A stretch of 64,000 nucleotides of DNA, taken from the NCBI RefSeq assembly GCF_002303885.1, contig NZ_MRCM01000007.1:124001-188000 (forward strand), in the 5' to 3' direction. Shown here piece by piece: positions 54,183 to 63,024 of this stretch; the stretch's first letter is position 1; every line of letters starts with the position of its first letter. The notes beneath the pieces are model-generated. The model was not told where the DNA came from, did not search any database, and saw only the letters and a program-made list of their open reading frames with translations. The DNA is from Flavobacterium sp. ACN2. GTDB taxonomy: Bacteria; Bacteroidota; Bacteroidia; Flavobacteriales; Flavobacteriaceae. The position numbers and the translations under genes are program-made.

Positions 54183-54209
54183 AAAAAACCTTCCAGAAGG
54201 AAGGTTTTA
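54183..54209 (-). terminator. Terminator of the HU gene
   Basis: AAAACCTTCC pairs with GGAAGGTTTT (loop AGAA), followed by T-rich sequence on the minus strand; it is between the hup stop and the yqgE start. Confidence 0.85.
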
Positions 54210-54240
54210 ATTATATTATAAGTTTAGAGAACTTTCTTAC

Positions 54241-54513
54241 TTAGTTCACTGCACCTTCTAATTCAGCACCAGCTTTAAATTTTACAACGTTTTTAGCTGC
54301 GATTTTGATAGTTTTTCCTGTTTGAGGGTTTCTACCGTCTCTAGCAGCTCTTGAAGATACTGACCATGATCCGAAACCTACTAATGAAACTCTTCCACCT
54401 TTTTTCAAAGTAGTTCCTACATTACCTAAAAAAGACTCTAAAGCTAATTTCGCCGCAGCTTTTGTAATTCCTGCATCAGCAGCGATAGCATCGATTAATT
54501 CTGATTTGTTCAT
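54241..54513 (-). CDS. hup: HU family DNA-binding protein
   Basis: 90 residues. Complete HU/IHF fold: MNKSELIDAIAADAGITKAA, LVGFGSWSVSSRAARDGRNP (arm with conserved Pro), and C-terminal VKFKAGAELEGAVN. Binds and bends DNA as a dimer; a major nucleoid protein. It has its own strong promoter (see 54558-54587) and terminator. Confidence 0.95.
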   Translation of the reverse strand: MNKSELIDAIAADAGITKAAAKLALESFLGNVGTTLKKGGRVSLVGFGSWSVSSRAARDGRNPQTGKTIKIAAKNVVKFKAGAELEGAVN

Positions 54514-54557
54514 AATAATTAGTTATTAATTGTTGGTTAAAAAAAATTGTTAATACA

Positions 54558-54587
54558 CAAATTTAGTAGGAAATCCGTTGCGTGCAA
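54558..54587 (-). promoter_or_regulatory. Complete housekeeping promoter of hup
   Basis: On the minus strand, the -33 TTG (54585-54587) is followed by exactly 19 bases and the -7 box TAAATTTG (54558-54565), the Bacteroidota consensus arrangement. Transcription would begin about 40 nt before the ATG. Confidence 0.75.
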
Positions 54588-54693
54588 GTGTTTTCTTTAT
54601 TTTTAGCAAAAATTGTTAATAACTTGCTTTTTTTGTTCATAAAGAGTGTTATTCATCGATGAAAAACAGGTACAAACCCCTGTTTTACTGACC

Positions 54694-55641
54694 TTAATAC
54701 ACTTTTGCAACATCTGAAAAGCTTACTCCATTTAATAATTCTGAGGCAAGCATTCTCTTTTTTCCTGGAAATTGTAGACTTAATAACTGAATAAAGCCCT
54801 CTTTTATTGCAATCTTGATTTCTTTTTTAGTGCTAATTAGCTTTCCGATCTCATAAGAATGTGATTCTGAGACTAGTTTGGCTTCGTAAATTTTGATATT
54901 TAATTCTTCATTTTGATCTTTTAAAAAACACCAAGAGGCAGGATACGGACTTAATCCTCGAATTAAGTTATTAATTTCTTCACCAGATTTTGTCCAGTCG
55001 ATCTTGCAGTTTTCTTTGTTTAATTTATAAGCAGTTTTAATATCGTGGTTGTCTTCTTGGATTGTTGTGGTAACATTTCCGTTTTCAATAACTTTTAAAG
55101 TATCAATTACAGTTGTGCTTCCTAGGTCCATTAAACGATCATGAAGTTGTCCTGCCGTTTCTTCTGGCTCAATATTGATTTCAGAATTTAAAATCATGGC
55201 ACCGGTATCAATTTTATCATCAATAAAGAAAGTCGTAACTCCAGTTTTAGTTTCGCCATTAATAATAGCCCAGTTAATAGGAGCGGCCCCACGGTAATTT
55301 GGCAATAAAGAAGCATGAAGATTAAAAGTTCCTAAACTTGGCATTTCCCAAACTACTTTTGGCAGCATTCTAAAAGCAACTACAATTTGTAAATTGGCAT
55401 TTAAAGCTTTTAATTCGGCTAAGAAACTTTCGTCTTTTAAATTGGTTGGCTGTAATAAAGTAAGATTGTTGGCAAGTGCATATTCTTTTACAGCCGAATA
55501 TTTAATTTTTTGTCCGCGTCCTGCTGGTTTATCTGCAGCAGTAATTACGCCAACAACATCATAGTTATTTTTAATAATGGTGTCCAAAATGCCAACGGCA
55601 AATTCTGGTGTTCCCATAAATATAATTTTCAATTTCTCCAT
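54694..55641 (-). CDS. fmt: Methionyl-tRNA formyltransferase
   Basis: 315 residues, normal for the family. It formylates initiator Met-tRNA using 10-formyl-tetrahydrofolate. FMGTPEFAVGILDTIIKN at the start, catalytic NLHASLLPNYRGAAPINWAI (His and Asn), DTGAMILNSEI, and C-terminal domain after about 205 (NNLIRGLSPYPASWCFL). It overlaps the recQ stop by 1 nt (TAATG), so is translated after recQ from one mRNA. Confidence 0.95.
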   Translation of the reverse strand: MEKLKIIFMGTPEFAVGILDTIIKNNYDVVGVITAADKPAGRGQKIKYSAVKEYALANNLTLLQPTNLKDESFLAELKALNANLQIVVAFRMLPKVVWEMPSLGTFNLHASLLPNYRGAAPINWAIINGETKTGVTTFFIDDKIDTGAMILNSEINIEPEETAGQLHDRLMDLGSTTVIDTLKVIENGNVTTTIQEDNHDIKTAYKLNKENCKIDWTKSGEEINNLIRGLSPYPASWCFLKDQNEELNIKIYEAKLVSESHSYEIGKLISTKKEIKIAIKEGFIQLLSLQFPGKKRMLASELLNGVSFSDVAKVY

Positions 55642-57536
55642 TATGATTTTAAAGTGTATTTATTATTCGCTTGTATAATGATATGATTGTTTTCGAGCAA
55701 TTCTTGAAGAACCGTTAAAATGTCTTTTGTATCCATTTTTATCTGATTTTCTATTTCTCTCGAAGTCAGAGAAGCGGTTCTGAGTAAAGATAAAATCTTA
55801 TCTGCAATGGAATCGGCTTCGGTAATTTTTCCTTTTAGTGTAATGCAGTACGAACAGATGCCACAGTTTTCTTTTGTTTCTTCTCCAAAATAATCCAAAA
55901 CCAATCTGTTTTTGCAGGTTTTATTGTCTTTTATATAATGAAGAACCGATAAAAGCTGTTCTTTTTTAACTTCATTCTGTTTTTCTAAATATTTCGAAAC
56001 TCTATTTATAGTATGGTCATCTTCACGGACTTCATTAAACAAAATTGTAGCATCGTTATTTTTAGATTTATATTCAATAATTTCTTTTTCTTTTAATTTC
56101 TCTAAAACAGCAAGAACCTGTTCTTCAGAACGATTCGATTTTTTAGCAATCAATCCCAAGTTTAAATTAGATTTTACCTCGTAAACTCCTGGGTAAGTTC
56201 TTAGAATGGCCAAAATGATTTCTTCGTCATTTGGATTTAGGCTCATGTATCGAATCACTTCTTTAGATTCGATCAAAAACTGAATATTGATTTTTTCTGA
56301 AAACTCTTGAGACATCGTAATAATTCCCTGCTGATTCAGAAACTGTAAAGCATTATAAGTTTTAAGAGTGGGGAAGTCATATTTGTTGCAAAAATGATTC
56401 AGTTTGAAAGAAAAAGTTTCGTCTAAACCTTCTCCGTAAGCAATCTGAAAGTAGTTGCACAGTTTGTTGTACATCGTTTTCAGAAACTTTTTGTCTGGCA
56501 AAATGTTTAAAAATTGCTGCTCCGTCTGAATAGAATCTGAATTATTATACAAAAGAACCGAAAAGGCTTTTGCTCCATTTCGTCCTGCGCGTCCAGATTC
56601 CTGGTAATAATTTTCTAAGTTTTCTGGAAGTTGAGTATGAATAACGGTTTTTACATTGTCTTTGTCAATTCCCATCCCGAAGGCATTCGTGGCAACAATA
56701 ACTTGCGCCTGCTCAGATATCCACAACTGCATATTTTTGTCTTTTTCTTTTGATGAAAGTCCGCCGTGATAGTAAGTTGATGTAAAGCCTAACGATTGCA
56801 ATTGCGAAGACATGTTTAAACACCCTTTGCGATTTCGCACATATATAATAGAAGGCTGCGGATTTTTTTTAAGAATCTGTTCGGTGCGGTATAATTTATC
56901 TTCCACTTCAAAAACCATGTAAGCGATATTTTTTCGCTCAAACGACTGCTGAAAATGTCTTGGATTTTTTAATTCTAACTGCGTTCTAATATCTTCAATA
57001 ACTCTCGGAGTTGCTGTAGCGGTCAAAGCTAAAAACGGAATTTTCGGAAAGAACTTTTTCAATTCCGAAATTTTAAGATACGCAGGCCTAAAATCATGAC
57101 CCCATTGCGAAACGCAATGCGCTTCGTCAATAGCAATTAAATTGATAGGCAGGTTTTTAATACGTTCCAGAATCCAATCCGATTGCAAACGCTCTGGCGA
57201 TAAGTAGAGGAATTTGTAATTTCCGTACTGGCAATTATCCAAAAGATCAATCAGTTCTTCGGTATGAATTCCGCCCGTAAGCGCAATCGCTTTGATGTCT
57301 CTTTTCTGCAGATTCATCACCTGGTCTTTCATTAAGGCAATCAAAGGTGAAATAACGAGACAGATTCCTTCTTGCATCATGGCCGGAACCTGAAAACAAA
57401 TTGATTTTCCGCCGCCCGTAGGAAGTACGGCAAAAGTATCCTGTCCTTCAAGAACCGAATCGATAATTTCTTTTTGCAACGGTCTAAAACTGTCGTGTTT
57501 CCAGTATTTTAGAAGAATATCCTGTGCTCCGAGCAT
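55641..57536 (-). CDS. recQ: ATP-dependent DNA helicase RecQ
   Basis: 631 residues. Superfamily II helicase: FAVLPTGGGKSICFQVPAMM, DEAHCVSQWGHDFRP, ALTATATPRVIED, GRAGRNG. RecQ zinc-binding region with CKNRLVLDYFGEETKENCGICSYC (position about 545-570; shown in two parts: CKNRLVLDYF and CGICSYC). A winged-helix domain lies before it. The C-terminal HRDC domain is absent or very short. Repairs stalled forks and recombination intermediates. It is the upstream partner of fmt in one operon. Confidence 0.95.
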   Translation of the reverse strand: MLGAQDILLKYWKHDSFRPLQKEIIDSVLEGQDTFAVLPTGGGKSICFQVPAMMQEGICLVISPLIALMKDQVMNLQKRDIKAIALTGGIHTEELIDLLDNCQYGNYKFLYLSPERLQSDWILERIKNLPINLIAIDEAHCVSQWGHDFRPAYLKISELKKFFPKIPFLALTATATPRVIEDIRTQLELKNPRHFQQSFERKNIAYMVFEVEDKLYRTEQILKKNPQPSIIYVRNRKGCLNMSSQLQSLGFTSTYYHGGLSSKEKDKNMQLWISEQAQVIVATNAFGMGIDKDNVKTVIHTQLPENLENYYQESGRAGRNGAKAFSVLLYNNSDSIQTEQQFLNILPDKKFLKTMYNKLCNYFQIAYGEGLDETFSFKLNHFCNKYDFPTLKTYNALQFLNQQGIITMSQEFSEKINIQFLIESKEVIRYMSLNPNDEEIILAILRTYPGVYEVKSNLNLGLIAKKSNRSEEQVLAVLEKLKEKEIIEYKSKNNDATILFNEVREDDHTINRVSKYLEKQNEVKKEQLLSVLHYIKDNKTCKNRLVLDYFGEETKENCGICSYCITLKGKITEADSIADKILSLLRTASLTSREIENQIKMDTKDILTVLQELLENNHIIIQANNKYTLKS

Positions 57537-57601
57537 TGCTTTGGTTTTAAAGTTAAAAATTTAGAAAACAGTTTCTAGTTTTGCAACTTTAAACCATACC
57601 G

Positions 57602-58135
57602 CTAAATTTTGTCTAAGATATAAAGAATTCTGTTTTCAACTGTATCTTTAGGAACTTCAATCAGTTCGTAACCATATTTTTTGTAAGTTTCAACAAGGTG
57701 CTCTTGGATTTTTACTGCCTGATCAAAATTTTCATAACGTTCAGAATCACTTTGGTAAATTTCTTCCCAAGGCGGTAAAATAAAAGTTTTAGAATATTTA
57801 TAATCTTCGCATGCTTTAACGAAACTTTCCGGATATTCATCGCCAATATAATCCATATAAGCTATCACATCTGGAATTCCTCTGTCAATAAAAACCACAT
57901 TATCAGGTTCTTCTAGAGCATTTTTATATTGATCGATACGACCTTCCAATAGCATTTCGCTAAACAAAAGCGGCTGTTCAAGAAACAACTGCTCAATGCC
58001 TTGTTCTTGCGCTTTCATGGTAACCTGTCTAGAGATTTCTGGATAGCAGCAAAAGCCACGAGCTACCAATTCGTTAATAAGTGTTGATTTTCCAGTACCA
58101 GGTCCGCCAAGCAAGACTATAATTTCTTTTTGCAC
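57602..58135 (-). CDS. P-loop ATPase, AAA_28/NadR-like
   Basis: 177 residues from the GTG at 58135 (no ATG precedes the P-loop; a TTG at 58156 is possible). GGPGTGKSTLINELVARGFC is the Walker A, FIDRGIPDVIAYMDYIG the Walker B region and an arginine/lysine lid follows (SDSERYENFDQAVKIQE). Resembles kinase-like AAA_28 proteins, which are common single genes in Bacteroidota; the substrate is unknown. A nicotinamide ribonucleoside kinase-like or nucleotide-binding role is possible. Confidence 0.8.
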   Translation of the reverse strand: MQKEIIVLLGGPGTGKSTLINELVARGFCCYPEISRQVTMKAQEQGIEQLFLEQPLLFSEMLLEGRIDQYKNALEEPDNVVFIDRGIPDVIAYMDYIGDEYPESFVKACEDYKYSKTFILPPWEEIYQSDSERYENFDQAVKIQEHLVETYKKYGYELIEVPKDTVENRILYILDKI

Positions 58136-58156
58136 TATTCTAAAAATAAAGCGCAA

Positions 58157-58668
58157 ATTTACCTAAACTTATTTATAATTAAAAAGAATATTTACTTGAA
58201 GCGAAAGATTTGGCATTTTTTGTAGTCATGGGTTCCTGCTGTCCGCTGCAATCTTTTGCTTTTTAAAGGAAAAAGCAAAAGGATTTCCGCTTCCATCAGG
58301 GCTAAAAAGGAGAGATAGTTTTGTTTTTGGAATTATTTTATGAATATAATTTTACGAAACAAAAAAGTCACAGAGGGACGACATAATTTATAGAGAAAGT
58401 AGGGATGTCATAGGTTAAAAAGCTCCGGAGGAGCGACATATTTATAGAAAACAGAATTGATTATTTATTAAAAAGCCCCAGCGGGGCGACACATTTTGAA
58501 TTTATATGCCGCTCCGCTGGAGCTTTTGATATGCGAGAAATTGAAATTTACTATAAATATTCTGCTCCGCTGGAGCAATTATCAAAATAGAAAAAGAGAT
58601 TTGTCAATAGTTTCTTTGAATTGCCGTTGGTTTTAACCAACGGATTTTAGAGATGTAGAATTTCGGCT
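58157..58668. repeat. Intergenic region with GCTCC palindromic repeats
   Basis: A 500-nt gap with no gene. It holds four copies of the GCTCC family: AGCTCCGGAGGAGCGACATA (58421-58440), GCCCCAGCGGGGCGACACAT (58475-58494), GCTCCGCTGGAGC inverted (58511-58523) and CTGCTCCGCTGGAGCA inverted (58562-58577). Copies are in alternating orientations. A separate palindrome, CCGTTGGTTTTAACCAACGG, is at 58624-58643. The related copies at 31121-31192 share the trailing ACATAT/TATAG. Confidence 0.8.
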
Positions 58669-59286
58669 TTAGCCAAATCTTTGCCACCATTTTTTTTGGG
58701 CTCTTTTTGGAATTAGGATTGGATTATCTTCTATTAAATTGCCATTAAAATCAAGAATATATTCATTTGATTCAAAATCAAATAATCTTATTTTATCATT
58801 TTCGACACTAAAAGGATTTTTGCCTTTAAGATTTACCCAAATATCTCTTCCCCAAAAGCTCCAAACAATTTCTCCTTCTTTTGTAATTCTAAAAATACCT
58901 ATTTCTCCATAAATAATGAAATCCTCTTCAAGTTTATAAAGGGCGAAGTTTGCTGCTTGATCAAATTCTTTATGCCAAATTAATTTTAAAGAAGGAATTT
59001 CTAAACAATATATTTCGTTTCCACTAATTACTAAAAGTTTATTATCTGTAACGGCAAAAGTGTCTTCGTATATTCCGCTTGCACTATTGCTTTCGTAAAT
59101 TGTAATGTTTGAAATTTCAATTCCTAATTCTTTAACAATAATATAATGACGACTAATATATTCTAGTTTTTCTTTTTTACTGCCAAAATCTATTTCATTC
59201 TTTTTCGATTTGATAATTAAATCTAAATCATCATTAATATCGTCAAATAATTCAATCTCAAAGTTTTTATAGTCAGTTTTTATCAT
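58669..59286 (-). CDS. Uncharacterised protein, possible beta-propeller-like repeats
   Basis: 205 residues, no signal peptide. Sequence with repeated short strand pairs (NKLLVISGNEIYCLEIPSLK, FALYKLEEDFIIYGEIGIFR, GEIVWSFWGRDIW, ENDKIRLFDFESNEYILDFN), like blades of a small beta-propeller. No family is recognised. It follows the esterase gene by 11 nt on the same strand. Confidence 0.65.
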   Translation of the reverse strand: MIKTDYKNFEIELFDDINDDLDLIIKSKKNEIDFGSKKEKLEYISRHYIIVKELGIEISNITIYESNSASGIYEDTFAVTDNKLLVISGNEIYCLEIPSLKLIWHKEFDQAANFALYKLEEDFIIYGEIGIFRITKEGEIVWSFWGRDIWVNLKGKNPFSVENDKIRLFDFESNEYILDFNGNLIEDNPILIPKRAQKKWWQRFG

Positions 59287-59297
59287 TTTGATTTCAA

Positions 59298-60209
59298 TTA
59301 CTCACAAAACAAATACTTCCCAGAACTTTTCCCATTTTTAGAAGGAACAATCAAATGCGATTGGAATTTTTTGCCCTTCAGAACATCATTCACAAAATCT
59401 AAAACATATTGTTGTCCTTCGTGGAAAAGATAACCAGAGAATTCATGTCCGCCACCGCAGAAAGTAATCAGTTCGATGTCTTTATGCAAATCGTTCATTT
59501 GATTATAAACGGCATAAGAACCAAAAAGAATCAACCAGCCAGAAGCATTTGTCGGGCAAGAACGATGCGAACCTGCAGCGTACGGAACAGTATCATCATT
59601 GCTTCCGTGCGCCAATAACATCGGAATTGCTTTTTCTTTTGTAATCAAATTAATATCTTGAATCGCTCCCGAACCTCCAATGAAACCTTTGTATTTAAAG
59701 TTATCAGGCAGATTGCTTTTGTATAAATTCATCAATTTATAATCCCAGAACGAAGCGTGAAAACCAATTTCTGCCCCAGCGCTAATTCCAGAAATAAAGA
59801 TTTTTGAAGTGTCAAAATTATATTTATCAGCATTCTCAACTAAGAAAGCTGTTGCCTGCCACATATCGCTTACGCCAATTTGGATCGCTTTTATTTTTTC
59901 GGTTAAAGTTCCTTTACAGCCAAAATCTTTTCCTTTCATATATAAACTGTACGAAATACTGGCAACGGCATAACCGTTTTGAGCCATAAATTTTCCGAAT
60001 TCTTTTTCGCTTGTTCGTTCTCCGCCAGAAAATCCACCACCGAAAGCGAACATAATCAACGGAATTTTTTCGCCAGCTTTTTTCTTAGGCAGATATAGAT
60101 CTAAATCCAGTTTTAAAGTGTCATTTTGGAAATAGGTTAGAGTTTTAATTTCTTGTGCCTGAACTGAATTTATTGTAAGAACTATAAAAAGTAAAAGGAG
60201 TTTTTTCAT
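59298..60209 (-). CDS. Secreted alpha/beta hydrolase (carboxylesterase/lipase type)
   Basis: 303 residues. Signal peptide MKKLLLLFIVLTINSVQAQ; ATG 60209 chosen for this reason. The oxyanion motif FGGGFSGGERTS and nucleophile elbow ISGISAGAEIGFHASF (Ser in G-x-S-x-G) are present, with HGSNDDTVPYAAGSHRSC (Asp) and GGGHEFSGYLFHEG (His). Probably a periplasmic or extracellular esterase. The substrate is unknown. Confidence 0.88.
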   Translation of the reverse strand: MKKLLLLFIVLTINSVQAQEIKTLTYFQNDTLKLDLDLYLPKKKAGEKIPLIMFAFGGGFSGGERTSEKEFGKFMAQNGYAVASISYSLYMKGKDFGCKGTLTEKIKAIQIGVSDMWQATAFLVENADKYNFDTSKIFISGISAGAEIGFHASFWDYKLMNLYKSNLPDNFKYKGFIGGSGAIQDINLITKEKAIPMLLAHGSNDDTVPYAAGSHRSCPTNASGWLILFGSYAVYNQMNDLHKDIELITFCGGGHEFSGYLFHEGQQYVLDFVNDVLKGKKFQSHLIVPSKNGKSSGKYLFCE

Positions 60210-60225
60210 TGTAGTATTTTTTAAT

Positions 60226-60307
60226 CTCGCAAAGTCGCAGAGACGCAAAGTAATTTCTTAAAAGCTTAATTAGTAAAAAAAACTTTGCGTCTCTGCGACT
60301 TTGCGAG
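60226..60307. repeat. Perfect 26-bp inverted repeat of the CGCAAAG family
   Basis: CTCGCAAAGTCGCAGAGACG (first 20 bases, 60226-60245; the arm runs to 60251) and its exact complement at 60282-60307 (ending TGCGACTTTGCGAG), with a 30-bp spacer. It lies just upstream of the esterase gene and can form a long hairpin. A related but less regular element is at 15082-15204. Confidence 0.9.
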
Positions 60308-60481
60308 CAATTTTTTAAGCAGATTATTTCTCAAATATAAGCGTAAATTTTACAAAGAAATAATCTTCGAATACTTTTTTCTATGCACCTTTGAGCCTTT
60401 GTAACTTTGTCCCTTTAAAACAAAGTTTTAACCCCGAAAAAATTCTAAAATCTAAACTCAGAAATCTAAAATCAAAAACCG

Positions 60482-60489
60482 TATATTTG
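60482..60489 (+). promoter_or_regulatory. -7 element upstream of the DUF493 gene
   Basis: TATATTTG fits TANNTTTG and lies 19 nt before the ATG at 60509. Confidence 0.5.
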
Positions 60490-60508
60490 CGTTTATTTTT
60501 AATTACAA

Positions 60509-60805
60509 ATGGAGAACGATAAAGAAAAAAATACAGCCGAATTTTACGAAAGATTAAAAGTGGAGCTTGATAACGCAAACACTTGGCCGGCAGAATATTT
60601 GTACAAATTTATTGTACCTTCTGTAGCAGATAATGTAGAGCGTGTTGAAAAAGCTTTCGATAGAATGGGAGCGGTGATTAAAACAACAAAATCAAAAACT
60701 GGTAAATTTACCAGCGTTTCTGTAGATGTTACTATGCACAGCTCAGATGATGTAATCAGTAAATACAAAGAAGTTTCTACAATAGAAGGTATAGTTTCAT
60801 TATAA
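60509..60805 (+). CDS. DUF493 family protein
   Basis: 98 residues, alpha/beta ferredoxin-like fold. KFIVPSVADNVERVEKAFDR, then KSKTGKFTSVSVDVTMHSSD and ISKYKEVSTIEGIVSL are the family pattern. E. coli YbeD belongs to this group; its molecular role is not well defined. Followed after 4 nt by the DUF4290 gene, with which it is cotranscribed. Confidence 0.88.
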   Translation: MENDKEKNTAEFYERLKVELDNANTWPAEYLYKFIVPSVADNVERVEKAFDRMGAVIKTTKSKTGKFTSVSVDVTMHSSDDVISKYKEVSTIEGIVSL

Positions 60806-60809
60806 ACTT

Positions 60810-61532
60810 ATGATCGAAAAATATAAAAGAGAAGCCGCAAGTGACGTTGTTTTCAATTTAGAATACAATTCTGAAAGACAGCGTTTAATTATTCCGGAGT
60901 ACGGTCGTCATTTGCAAAAATTGATTGATCAGGCAACTGCAATCGAAGATGATGAAACGCGCAATAAAGCCGCAAAATACATCATTCAGGTTATGGGAAG
61001 TCTGAATCCGCATTTGCGTGATGTTCCAGATTTTCAGCATAAACTTTGGGATCAGCTTTTTATTATGTCTGATTTTAAACTTAATGTAGAATCACCATAC
61101 CCGATTCCGTCAAGAGAAGTTTTGGAGCTAAAACCAGATGCTTTGCAGTATCCGCAGAACTTTCCAAAATATAGATTTTATGGTAATAATATCAAATATA
61201 TGATTGATGTTGCCAATAAATGGGAAGAAGGCGAAATGAAAAATGCACTGATCATGGTAATCGCCAACCACATGAAAAAATCGTTTTTGAGCTGGAACAA
61301 AGACACCGTAAAAGATGATGTGATTTTTGAACATTTATATGAATTATCAGGTGGCAAAATCAACTTATTGCACAGTACAGAAGAACTGTTAAATACTACA
61401 GATTTAATGCGTACCAACAAACGCATGTCTAATAAAACAGCTTCTGGTATACAGCCGAAAACTCAGAATAACAAAAACAATAATAAAGGCGGTCAAAAAA
61501 AGACATTTCAAAAAAATAATAATCAGAAATAA
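60810..61532 (+). CDS. DUF4290 domain-containing protein
   Basis: 240 residues. Mostly helical protein conserved in Bacteroidota; motifs LIIPEYGRHLQKLIDQATAI, MGSLNPHLRDVPDFQHKLWD and MIDVANKWEEGEMKNALIMV. The C-terminal 40 residues are low-complexity Asn/Lys/Gln (NNKNNNKGGQKKTFQKNNN), probably disordered and possibly nucleic-acid binding. Function unknown. Gene order DUF493, DUF4290, murA is a common one in Flavobacteriia. Confidence 0.85.
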   Translation: MIEKYKREAASDVVFNLEYNSERQRLIIPEYGRHLQKLIDQATAIEDDETRNKAAKYIIQVMGSLNPHLRDVPDFQHKLWDQLFIMSDFKLNVESPYPIPSREVLELKPDALQYPQNFPKYRFYGNNIKYMIDVANKWEEGEMKNALIMVIANHMKKSFLSWNKDTVKDDVIFEHLYELSGGKINLLHSTEELLNTTDLMRTNKRMSNKTASGIQPKTQNNKNNNKGGQKKTFQKNNNQK

Positions 61533-61539
61533 AAAAGGG

Positions 61540-61611
61540 GCTAAGATGCTAAGTTACTAAGATGCTAAGATTTTAGCTCAGAACCTTAGAATCTCAGAAC
61601 CTTAGAACCTA
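61540..61611. repeat. GATGCTAAG dispersed repeat and its inverted partner
   Basis: CTAAGATGCTAAGTTACTAA and GATGCTAAGA (61541-61570) are followed by the inverted words CTTAGAATCTCAG and CCTTAG. The same words recur at 63904-63937 after the CDF gene. It lies directly before murA. Confidence 0.75.
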
Positions 61612-61621
61612 AACAAGATCT

Positions 61622-62935
61622 ATGGGAATTTTTAAAATCGAAGGAGGAACTCCTTTAAAAGGAGAAATCACTCCGCAAGGAGCAAAAAATGAGGCATTAC
61701 AAATTTTATGTGCCGTGCTTCTAACAGGAGAGAAAGTAAAAATTAATAACATTCCTGACATTATAGACATCAATAAATTAATCACTTTGTTGGGTAATTT
61801 AGGGGTAAAAATTCAACGTAACGAACCAGGTTCGATCACTTTTCAAGCTGACGAAGTTAATGTTGGATATTTAGAAACTGAAGCTTTTAAAAAAGAAGGA
61901 GGAGCGCTTCGTGGTTCTATTATGATTGTTGGTCCGCTTTTGGCTCGTTTCGGAAAAGGATATATTCCAAAACCAGGAGGAGATAAAATCGGTCGTCGTA
62001 GATTAGATACACACTTTGAAGGTTTTATTAACCTTGGAGCAAAATTTAGATATAACAGAGAAGATCATTTTTACGGAGTAGAATCTCCAAAAGAGGGCTT
62101 AACTGGAACAGATATGCTTTTAGACGAAGCTTCTGTAACTGGAACTGCAAATATTGTAATGGCAGCAGTTTTAGCAAAAGGAACAACTACAGTTTACAAC
62201 GCTGCTTGTGAGCCATATTTACAGCAATTGTGTAAAATGCTAAACTCTATGGGAGCAAAAATCACTGGAGTAGGATCTAACTTATTGACTATCGAAGGTG
62301 TTGAAAGCCTTGGAGGTTGCGAGCACAGAATTTTACCAGATATGATCGAAATTGGTTCTTGGATTGGTCTTGCAGCTATGACAAAAAGCGAAATCACAAT
62401 CAAAAATGTAAGCTGGGAAAATTTAGGTTTGATTCCGAATACTTTCAGAAAATTGGGTATCACAATCGAAAAACGTAACGACGATATTTACATTCCTGCT
62501 CACAAAGATGGATATGAAGTGAAAACAGATATCGACGGTTCTATCTTAACTATTGCTGATGCTCCATGGCCAGGATTTACACCTGACTTATTAAGTATCG
62601 TTTTAGTCGTGGCAACACAAGCAAAAGGAGACGTTTTAATTCACCAAAAAATGTTCGAAAGCCGTTTGTTCTTCGTGGATAAATTAATCGATATGGGAGC
62701 AAAAATTATGTTATGTGATCCGCACAGAGCTGTGGTTATGGGGCATAATTTCGAATCTCAATTGAAAGCAACTACAATGTCTTCTCCTGATATTCGTGCA
62801 GGAATCTCATTATTGATTGCGGCGCTTTCTGCAAAAGGAACAAGCACGATCCAGAATATCGAACAAATCGACCGTGGATACGAGCGTATCGACGAGCGTT
62901 TGAGAGCAATCGGCGCAAAAATCGTGAGAGCTTAA
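61622..62935 (+). CDS. murA: UDP-N-acetylglucosamine 1-carboxyvinyltransferase
   Basis: 437 residues. First committed step of peptidoglycan synthesis: transfers enolpyruvate from PEP to UDP-GlcNAc. Lys22 in QGAKNEALQ and the EPSP-synthase fold are present. The active-site loop reads KPGGDKIGRRRLDTH, so the residue equal to Cys115 of E. coli is Asp121. The Asp form is active in several species and is not alkylated by fosfomycin. DAPWPGFTPDLLS closes the active site. It starts at ATG 61622, with a repeat directly before it. Confidence 0.95.
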   Translation: MGIFKIEGGTPLKGEITPQGAKNEALQILCAVLLTGEKVKINNIPDIIDINKLITLLGNLGVKIQRNEPGSITFQADEVNVGYLETEAFKKEGGALRGSIMIVGPLLARFGKGYIPKPGGDKIGRRRLDTHFEGFINLGAKFRYNREDHFYGVESPKEGLTGTDMLLDEASVTGTANIVMAAVLAKGTTTVYNAACEPYLQQLCKMLNSMGAKITGVGSNLLTIEGVESLGGCEHRILPDMIEIGSWIGLAAMTKSEITIKNVSWENLGLIPNTFRKLGITIEKRNDDIYIPAHKDGYEVKTDIDGSILTIADAPWPGFTPDLLSIVLVVATQAKGDVLIHQKMFESRLFFVDKLIDMGAKIMLCDPHRAVVMGHNFESQLKATTMSSPDIRAGISLLIAALSAKGTSTIQNIEQIDRGYERIDERLRAIGAKIVRA

Positions 62936-62951
62936 AAAGTTGATAGCCTTG

Positions 62952-63006
62952 AATTCACAAATTTTTATTTTCAAAGATTATAAAAAATAATTCGAGAATT
63001 CGTGGC
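62952..63006. repeat. Degraded CCACGAATTCACGAATT repeat pair
   Basis: GAATTCACAAATTTTTATT (62952-62970) and the inverted AATTCGAGAATTCGTGG (62990-63006) form an imperfect palindrome like that at 1146-1250. Confidence 0.6.
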
Positions 63007-63024
63007 GAAAAAAAAATAGTCTAA

